Program-made: the position numbers and the translations under genes
Shown here: one piece after another, positions 58,259-64,000 of the stretch
How the letters are laid out: every line of letters begins with the position of its first letter
Position numbering within the stretch: position 1 is the first letter of the stretch
The notes under the pieces: generated by a model
The model's database searches: none
What the model saw: the letters and a program-made list of their open reading frames with translations, nothing else
What the model was told of the DNA's origin: nothing
Assembly: GCF_023702635.1 (NCBI RefSeq)
Contig: NZ_CP098455.1
Location: 930,001 to 994,000 of the forward strand
Length of the DNA stretch: 64,000 bases
Reading direction: 5' to 3'
Source: Spongiibacter taiwanensis
GTDB lineage: Bacteria > Pseudomonadota > Gammaproteobacteria > Pseudomonadales > Spongiibacteraceae

Positions 58259-59742
58259 GATTTTTTCCCTCCCTGGGCCACAATCCAAGTATCTTTACTC
58301 CCCCCGCCCTGGGAGGAATTCACCACCAGGGAGCCTTTCTTCAGAGCCACCCGGGTCAAGCCACCCGTGGTCACCGTGGTGGTTTTGCCCTGCAAGACAA
58401 AAGGTCGCAAGTCGAGATGCCGGGGTTCTACCTGACCCGGCCCGGTGATAACCGGTGTGGTCGACAGCTGCAGAGTCGGCTGGGCAATGTAATTGCGGGG
58501 ATTTTCCTGGACCAGCTTGCGGAAGGTCTTGTGATCCTTCTCCGAGGCGTGGGGGCCCACCAGCATGCCGTAGCCACCCGACTCGTTCGCCGGCTTTACC
58601 ACCAGCTTTTCGATATTGGCGAGCACGTATTCCCGCTGTTCGGGGTCGTCACAGAGATAGGTTTCCACGTTCGGCAAAATCGCCTTTTCACCCAGGTAGT
58701 ACTCGATCATTTTGGGCACGTAGGCATAGACCACCTTGTCATCGGCCACCCCAGCACCCGGGGCATTCACCAGGCCAACATTGCCCGCCTTCCAGGCTCG
58801 CATCAGACCGGCCGCGCCGAGCACAGAATCCGGGTTGAAGGCTTCCGGATCCAGAAACAGGTCATCAATCCGGCGATAAATAACATCCACCCGCTCCAGG
58901 CCGGAGATCGTGCGCATGTAAACGCAGTCATCCTCCCCGACGACCAGGTCACTGCCCTCTACCAGCTCCACCCCCAGTTGTTGGGCAAGAAAAGCGTGCT
59001 CGAAGTAGGCGGAGTTAAAAATCCCCGGTGTAAGAATCACGATTACCGGTTGGCGCACTTTGCGCGGCGACACCGACGCCAGCATGCTCAGCAGTTTTTC
59101 CGGGTAATCATCCACTGGCAGAATATCGTTGGTTTCAAACAGCTCCGGCAACACCCGCTTGCTGATTTCGCGGTTTTCCAACATATAGGCCACCCCGGAA
59201 GGCACACGCAGGTTGTCTTCCAGAACGTAGAACTTGCCATCGGCGTCGCGCACCAGGTCACAGCCACAAATATGTGCCCACACCCCCCGGGGCGGATTCA
59301 CACCAACGCACTCAGGACGGAAATTCTTGGAATCTTTCAGCAGATAATCGGGAACCACGCCATCTTTGAAAATCTGCTGATCGTGGTAAACGTCATTGAT
59401 AAACATATTCAGGGCTTTGACGCGCTGCTTGAGGCCCTCCTCGGTGCGCTTCCACTCCACTTCGCCAATCACCCGCGGAATCAAGTCAAAGGGCCAGGCC
59501 CGGTCAATATTGCTGCCGTCCATGTAAACGGTGAAGCTGACCCCCATATCCCGCACCGTGCGGTCCGCCGCCACACGGCGACTTTCCAGTTCTTCGCCGC
59601 TGAGTTTCGACAATGCGCTAACGATCCGGCGGCTGGCGGCCCGGGGGTTGCCCTTGTCGGAAATCATCTCGTCAAAGAAATCGCCCTTGGGATACTGGCT
59701 CCAATCAATGCTGTCGGATTCCTTGCCTCTACCTGTACTCAT
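58255..59742 (-). CDS. circularly permuted ATP-grasp type 2 protein
   Basis: A 495-residue ATP-grasp protein with CDLVRDADGKFYVLEDNLRVPSG, VDVIYRRIDDLFLDP, VVKPANESGGYGM and a C-terminal GGLTRVALKKGSLVVNSSQGGGSKDTW. Predicted ATP-dependent peptide ligase. First gene of the leftward operon ATP-grasp, alpha-E, ATP-grasp/alpha-E fusion, transglutaminase. ATG at 59742. A TGCAC-N2-GTGCA element at 59787-59798, 45 bp upstream, is a possible regulator site. Confidence 0.93.
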   Translation of the reverse strand: MSTGRGKESDSIDWSQYPKGDFFDEMISDKGNPRAASRRIVSALSKLSGEELESRRVAADRTVRDMGVSFTVYMDGSNIDRAWPFDLIPRVIGEVEWKRTEEGLKQRVKALNMFINDVYHDQQIFKDGVVPDYLLKDSKNFRPECVGVNPPRGVWAHICGCDLVRDADGKFYVLEDNLRVPSGVAYMLENREISKRVLPELFETNDILPVDDYPEKLLSMLASVSPRKVRQPVIVILTPGIFNSAYFEHAFLAQQLGVELVEGSDLVVGEDDCVYMRTISGLERVDVIYRRIDDLFLDPEAFNPDSVLGAAGLMRAWKAGNVGLVNAPGAGVADDKVVYAYVPKMIEYYLGEKAILPNVETYLCDDPEQREYVLANIEKLVVKPANESGGYGMLVGPHASEKDHKTFRKLVQENPRNYIAQPTLQLSTTPVITGPGQVEPRHLDLRPFVLQGKTTTVTTGGLTRVALKKGSLVVNSSQGGGSKDTWIVAQGGKKS

Positions 59743-60315
59743 ATATTGTTATTCCAGCCTATTTTGGGAAACGGAATACCCCTTGATGCACTGGTGCAGC
59801 GCAGGCCACACCAACAAAGCGCACCAAGGCTGCGCAGCGGATAACGGCCAGGCCGCGCAATGGAGTAATGATGATTTTTATGCCTGCAAACGATGCGCCA
59901 ACTTGCACAACAACAGTGACACACCACTGTGAAATAACGCGAGGCAATTGTTGTAAGAAGAGCGGGCGACAAATGCCCCTTAGAAATGACAAAAAAACTG
60001 GATTGGCCTGCATCGCAAGCCATAGAGAAACACTGCTTTGGGGGTGAAGGGTCAAGCCATTCCTCCGCAGTTTGCCACTCAACGCCGAGCGGCTGACAAC
60101 CGTGTCACAAGCTCTTGAATATAACGTACATTTGGCCGTTGGTACCAATCCATTTCTGCTTGGCGGTTGTGAATTTGCAATGCATCACGACAGCCGGAAC
60201 CATCGCCGTCAGCAATGGCAGGATTCAAACAGCAGGGGGCGCCCCAGCCACTTTCACCACGCCATGGCAGACGGGCGAAAATGGCTAGGCCCCTGATTGC
60301 CCAGCGCCTAACCAC
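59743..60315. other. 573-bp gene-poor stretch between aceF and the ATP-grasp operon
   Basis: It should hold the promoter of the leftward ATP-grasp operon. A 78-codon frame on the minus strand begins with GTG at 60315, directly after the aceF stop, and ends at 60079; its composition is not convincing and it has no motif, so it is not called. No clear terminator for aceF is seen. Confidence 0.5.
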
Positions 60316-62067
60316 CTACAGGAGCAGGCGCCGAATATCCCCCAACAGGGCAATCAGGTGAACCATAAACTGCCCGGCATCGGCGCCGTTAATCGCGCGA
60401 TGATCATAGGACAGCGACAAGGGCAGCATCTGCCTTGGCTGGAACGACTCACCGTCCCACACCGGCTGCACCGACAAGCGAGATACCCCCAGAATCGCCA
60501 ATTCCGGCGCATTGATGATTGGGCAAAAGCCCTTACCACCGATGCCACCGAGACTGGAGATCGTGAAGCAGCCGCCCTGCATATCGGCGGGTGACAGTTT
60601 GCGATCTCGCGCCTTAGCGGCGAGCTCGGCCGACTCCGCCGCCAATTGCCAGATGGATTTTTTATCAACATCGCGCAGCACCGGCACCACCAGCCCAGCC
60701 GGGGTATCCACCGCCATCCCCACATGGACATAGTCTTTGTACACAATCGACTCGCCGTCGCTGCTCAGCGAGGCGTTGAATTTGGGAAAGGCCTGTAGGG
60801 TGGCCGCCACCGCCTTCAACAAAAAGGGCAAGGGTGTGGCTTTAACACCTTTGGCTTCGGCCTCAGCCTTAAGACGCTTACGAAAGTGCTCTAGCTCGGT
60901 AATATCGGCATCGTCGAAGTGGGTCACGTGGGGCAGGTTCACCCAGCTGCGGTGCATATTCGCTGCGGTGAGCTTATCAAGCTTGCTGCGCGCCTCGACC
61001 CTGACCGAGCCGAACTTGGCAAAGTCGACTTCCGGTAAGGGCGGCAACGCGCCGCCACCGGCGGCCGCGGGTGCCGGCCCCTTGCTTGCCAGGGTTTTGA
61101 CGTAGGCTTGCAAATCTTCTTTAACCACGCGACCTTTGGGACCGCTTCCCTTGACCTGCTCTAGCGGAATACCGAACTCCCTCGCCATTTTGCGCACGGC
61201 GGGCCCGGCGTACACATCGTGATGGGTTTCCAGGGTTGGTCCGGAGGCAGCATCCGCGCCTGCGGCCAAGGCAGGGTTGGCTGTCTGAAACTGTTCGCCG
61301 GCGGGACGCTTGGCGTTTTCGGACGATGAGCCCGAGGCGTCGCCACTGTCTTGCCCAGCGCTTTTCTCTGCCGGAGCAGCATCCTCCGCGGCGCTTTCAT
61401 CCTCCGCAGCACTTCCATCCTCCGCGGCAGCTTGGCCCTGCACCTCAATCTCGCCGAGGAGGCTCCCCTCGGACAGGCTGTCGCCCACCTTTACCACCAG
61501 GCTGGTGAGCGTGCCAGAGAAGGGTGAAGGCACTTCCATCGAGGCCTTATCAGACTCCAGCACAATGAGTGAGTCACCCTCTTCCACGGCGTCACCCGCG
61601 GCTACGCAGAGCTCAATGACCTCCGCTTCGCCGCCGATGTCCGGTACTTTGATCGTCTCGACACGGCTTGCCGCAGCGCCCTTGCCACCTTCCTCTTGGG
61701 CAGGTTTTTTATTTGCCTCAGACGGGTCATCGGCGGCGCTTTCCTCATCAGAGGCATCACCCTCCTGCTCCGCCGTTTCACCGGCATTGTCATCCTCAGC
61801 GCTGTCGCTCTCAGGCTGGGCATCACCACTATCGCCCTCTAGCTCAAACACCGCGTCGCCTTCACAGACCGTGTCGCCGACTTTGACCAGAATTTTACTG
61901 ATGGTCCCGGCCTGAGGCGCGGGCACTTCCATGGAGGCTTTATCTGACTCAAGGACCAAAAGCGAATCTTCTGCTTCTACCCGGTCACCCTCCGCCACGC
62001 AGATTTCAATGATCTCGACGCCGTCAGCGCCGCCCATATCGGGAATCTTGATGGTTTCTTTCGCCAC
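60316..62067 (-). CDS. aceF: pyruvate dehydrogenase E2, dihydrolipoamide acetyltransferase
   Basis: E2 core of the pyruvate dehydrogenase complex. The 583 residues contain two lipoyl domains with ESDKASMEVP (lipoyl Lys43 and Lys174), a peripheral subunit-binding domain (AGPAVRKMAREFGIP, near 291-330) and the catalytic domain ending with SYDHRAINGADAGQF. The first inter-domain linker (about 78-130) is very acidic, rich in Asp/Glu, whereas the usual linkers are Ala/Pro-rich. ATG at 62067, 21 bp after the aceE stop, so the two genes form an operon. No lpd gene is seen downstream. Confidence 0.97.
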   Translation of the reverse strand: MAKETIKIPDMGGADGVEIIEICVAEGDRVEAEDSLLVLESDKASMEVPAPQAGTISKILVKVGDTVCEGDAVFELEGDSGDAQPESDSAEDDNAGETAEQEGDASDEESAADDPSEANKKPAQEEGGKGAAASRVETIKVPDIGGEAEVIELCVAAGDAVEEGDSLIVLESDKASMEVPSPFSGTLTSLVVKVGDSLSEGSLLGEIEVQGQAAAEDGSAAEDESAAEDAAPAEKSAGQDSGDASGSSSENAKRPAGEQFQTANPALAAGADAASGPTLETHHDVYAGPAVRKMAREFGIPLEQVKGSGPKGRVVKEDLQAYVKTLASKGPAPAAAGGGALPPLPEVDFAKFGSVRVEARSKLDKLTAANMHRSWVNLPHVTHFDDADITELEHFRKRLKAEAEAKGVKATPLPFLLKAVAATLQAFPKFNASLSSDGESIVYKDYVHVGMAVDTPAGLVVPVLRDVDKKSIWQLAAESAELAAKARDRKLSPADMQGGCFTISSLGGIGGKGFCPIINAPELAILGVSRLSVQPVWDGESFQPRQMLPLSLSYDHRAINGADAGQFMVHLIALLGDIRRLLL

Positions 62068-62088
62068 AACAGAATCCTTTTATCTTGC

Positions 62089-64000
62089 TTAACGGTACAG
62101 AGGGCTTGGGGAATCAGCGTTGATCCCCAGGGTTTTGATCGCCTTGCTCACCTCGGTGGCAGCCAACAGGCCGTCATCACACAGGGCCTTCAGGGCCGCC
62201 ACCGCAATATAGTTTCGATCTACCTCAAAATGCGCGCGCAATTTTGCCCGCGTGTCCGAGCGCCCATAGCCATCAGTGCCCAGCACCACAAATCGCCCAG
62301 GAATATAGGGGCGGAGCTGCTCGCCGTAGGCCTTGATATAGTCGGTCGCGCAAATCACCGGCCCCCGACTGTCGGTTAACAGTTCGGTCACATAGGGCAC
62401 TTTGGCGGTCTCTTCCGGATGCAGCAGGTTCCAGCGATCACAGTCCATGCCATCACGACGCAACTGGTTAATGCTGGTTGCGCTCCACACATCGGCCTCA
62501 ACTTTGAACTTGCTTTTCAGCAACGCCGCCGCGGCTTCAACCTCGCGCAGAATCGTGCCGCTACCGATCAACTGCACTTTCAACTTGGGCTTCTTCGCCG
62601 CACTGCTAGCCAGGCGGTACATCCCCTTCACAATGCCCTCTTCCACTCCCTCAGGCATGGCCGGGTGGTGGTAGTTTTCGTTCATGATGGTGATGTAGTA
62701 GAAGACGTTTTCTTTGGCCTGATACATCCGCCGCATGCCATCCTGGATGATGACTGCCAACTCATAAGAATAGGTCGGGTCATAGGAGACGCAGTTGGGG
62801 ATCATATTTGCCATCAGGTGGCTGTGGCCATCCTGATGCTGCAGACCCTCACCGTTCAGGGTGGTGCGCCCCGAAGTCGCGCCAATCAGAAAACCCCTTG
62901 CCTGGGAGTCACCCGCCGCCCAGGTCAGGTCCATCACCCGCTGGAAACCGAACATGGAGTAGAAGATATAAAAGGGCACCATCGGGTAATGGTGATTACT
63001 GTAAGAGGTGGCCGCAGCTAACCAGGCCGAGAATGCGCCGGACTCGGTAATCCCCTCCTCCAGAATCTGCCCCTGCTTGTCTTCCTTGTAAAACATGATC
63101 TGGTCAGCGTCATGGGGGGTGTAGCGCTGGCCCTGGGACGAATAAATCCCCAGTTGGCGGAACATCCCCTCCATGCCGAAGGTACGCGCCTCATCGGGCA
63201 CAATAGGAACAATTCGCTCGCCCACCGCCTTGTCTTTGACCAGGGTGGACAACAGGCGCACAAAGGCCATGGTGGTTGAAATTTCCCGCTTCCCGGTATC
63301 TTTCAACTGGGCCTCGAAGCGGTCCAGCCCAGGCGTCTCAAGGGCGTCAAAATCGGCATTGCGCGCGGGCAAGTATCCGCCCAGCTCCTGCCGGCGCTTG
63401 TGCATGTACGCCATTTCCGGACTGTCTTCCGGCGGCCGATAATAGGGCACTTTCGCCAGGTCATCATCGCTGATGGGTACACCAAAGCGATCGCGGAATT
63501 TCTTCAGCTCATCCAGGTCCAGTTTCTTAACCGAGTGCGCTTCGTTCTGCGCCTCACCGCCCTCGCCCAAACCGTAACCTTTCACGGTCATGGCCAGCAC
63601 CACTGTCGGCCGGCCCTGGCTCTCCACGGCGTTGGCGTAGGCCGCGTAAACCTTGTACGGATCGTGACCGCCGCGATTGAGATACATAATGTCGTCGTCA
63701 GAGAGGTCTTTCACCAACTCCAACAATTCTGGGTACTTGCCGAAAAAGTGCTTGCGGGTATAGGCGCCACCGTTGGCCTTGTAATTCTGCAGCTCACCGT
63801 CGACCACTTCGTTCATGCGTTTGCGCAGCAGGCCGGTGGTGTCTTTCTCGAGCAGCTGATCCCACAGCCGCCCCCAGATCACCTTGATGACATTCCAGCC
63901 GGCGCCCCGGAAAACCCCTTCCAACTCCTGAATGATCTTGCCGTTGCCGCGCACCGGACCATCGAGGCGCTGAAGATTACAATTGACCACAAAGATCAGG
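62089..64000 (-). CDS. aceE: pyruvate dehydrogenase E1 (homodimeric type), partial; start outside window
   Basis: Thiamine-diphosphate-dependent E1 of the complex, C-terminal ~637 residues. The frame remains open at base 64000 (minus strand) and an internal codon at 63990 is not the true start. Strong AceE features are present: NCNLQRLDGPVRGNGKI, GAGWNVIKVIWG, FFGKYPELL, RGGHDPYKVYAAY, GEGLQHQDGHSHL and the C-terminal VLGTDGYGRSDTRAKLR. It is followed by aceF. Confidence 0.97.
   Translation of the reverse strand, partial: LIFVVNCNLQRLDGPVRGNGKIIQELEGVFRGAGWNVIKVIWGRLWDQLLEKDTTGLLRKRMNEVVDGELQNYKANGGAYTRKHFFGKYPELLELVKDLSDDDIMYLNRGGHDPYKVYAAYANAVESQGRPTVVLAMTVKGYGLGEGGEAQNEAHSVKKLDLDELKKFRDRFGVPISDDDLAKVPYYRPPEDSPEMAYMHKRRQELGGYLPARNADFDALETPGLDRFEAQLKDTGKREISTTMAFVRLLSTLVKDKAVGERIVPIVPDEARTFGMEGMFRQLGIYSSQGQRYTPHDADQIMFYKEDKQGQILEEGITESGAFSAWLAAATSYSNHHYPMVPFYIFYSMFGFQRVMDLTWAAGDSQARGFLIGATSGRTTLNGEGLQHQDGHSHLMANMIPNCVSYDPTYSYELAVIIQDGMRRMYQAKENVFYYITIMNENYHHPAMPEGVEEGIVKGMYRLASSAAKKPKLKVQLIGSGTILREVEAAAALLKSKFKVEADVWSATSINQLRRDGMDCDRWNLLHPEETAKVPYVTELLTDSRGPVICATDYIKAYGEQLRPYIPGRFVVLGTDGYGRSDTRAKLRAHFEVDRNYIAVAALKALCDDGLLAATEVSKAIKTLGINADSPSPLYR

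Noticed and set aside
60079-60315. 78-codon minus-strand frame directly after aceF
   Set aside because: Starts with GTG abutting the aceF stop, has no ribosome site, no motif and unusual composition; kept as part of the intergenic note.

Overview
The window looks like the chromosome of a marine-type gammaproteobacterium. Core genes for this class are present: rapA, aceE-aceF with a homodimeric-type E1, dapE, rsmJ, pyk, and the block dapA-bamC-MBL hydrolase-purC that is also found in Pseudomonas-like genomes. The abundance of acyl-CoA genes together with a WS/DGAT suggests a Cellvibrionales/Spongiibacteraceae-like lipid and hydrocarbon degrader. That placement is inference; no rRNA gene or marker was compared.

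Layout. 1-2.6 kb: 3' part of rapA, a small unknown gene and an Arg/Asp-rich lipoprotein. 2.6-8.7 kb: a strikingly AT-rich island holding one 1,509-residue STAND NTPase with an N-terminal PD-(D/E)XK-type nuclease, resembling Avs (AVAST) anti-phage proteins, followed by a 1.2-kb gene-free tract with an IS-like/MITE remnant. 8.7-38.7 kb: a catabolic island of five transcription units. These hold five acyl-CoA dehydrogenases or related flavoproteins (four ACADs and a nitronate monooxygenase), a thiolase, a thiolase-like protein of the TLP1 type, a crotonase, SDRs, three acyl-CoA ligases (two AMP-forming, one NDP-forming), two aldehyde dehydrogenases, an MDR reductase, alpha/beta hydrolases, a Rieske oxygenase, a WS/DGAT, a TetR regulator and a DUF2889 protein. 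Together they look able to oxygenate or hydrolyse a lipid-like substrate, oxidise it to an acid, activate it with CoA and beta-oxidise it, or store it as wax ester/TAG. The true substrate is unknown. Miniature inverted-repeat elements sit inside this island.

38.7-50.4 kb: housekeeping and small envelope genes (CigR/RcnB-like protein, a SutA-like 62-residue protein, dapE, rsmJ, a CBS protein, purC, MBL hydrolase, bamC, dapA, DUF3806, AEC carrier, pyk, a secreted Leu/Gly-rich protein, an SDR). 50.7-53.7 kb: a compact signalling operon of a membrane sensor with PilJ-type N-terminus and CheA-like kinase core, a CheY-like receiver and a CheX-like phosphatase. 53.7-59.7 kb: a leftward operon of two circularly permuted ATP-grasp proteins, alpha-E domains and a transglutaminase-like protein, the known predicted peptide-ligation cluster. 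60.3-64 kb: aceF and the 3' part of aceE.

Main points of interest: the Avs-like gene and its odd surroundings; a TA-flanked element present as one full and one degraded copy, each supplying the stop codon of the neighbouring gene; a perfect 15-bp-arm palindrome before the DUF2889 gene; a WS/DGAT with a histone-like Lys/Ala tail; an acyl-CoA dehydrogenase without a recognisable catalytic base; and the CheA/CheY/CheX-like trio.
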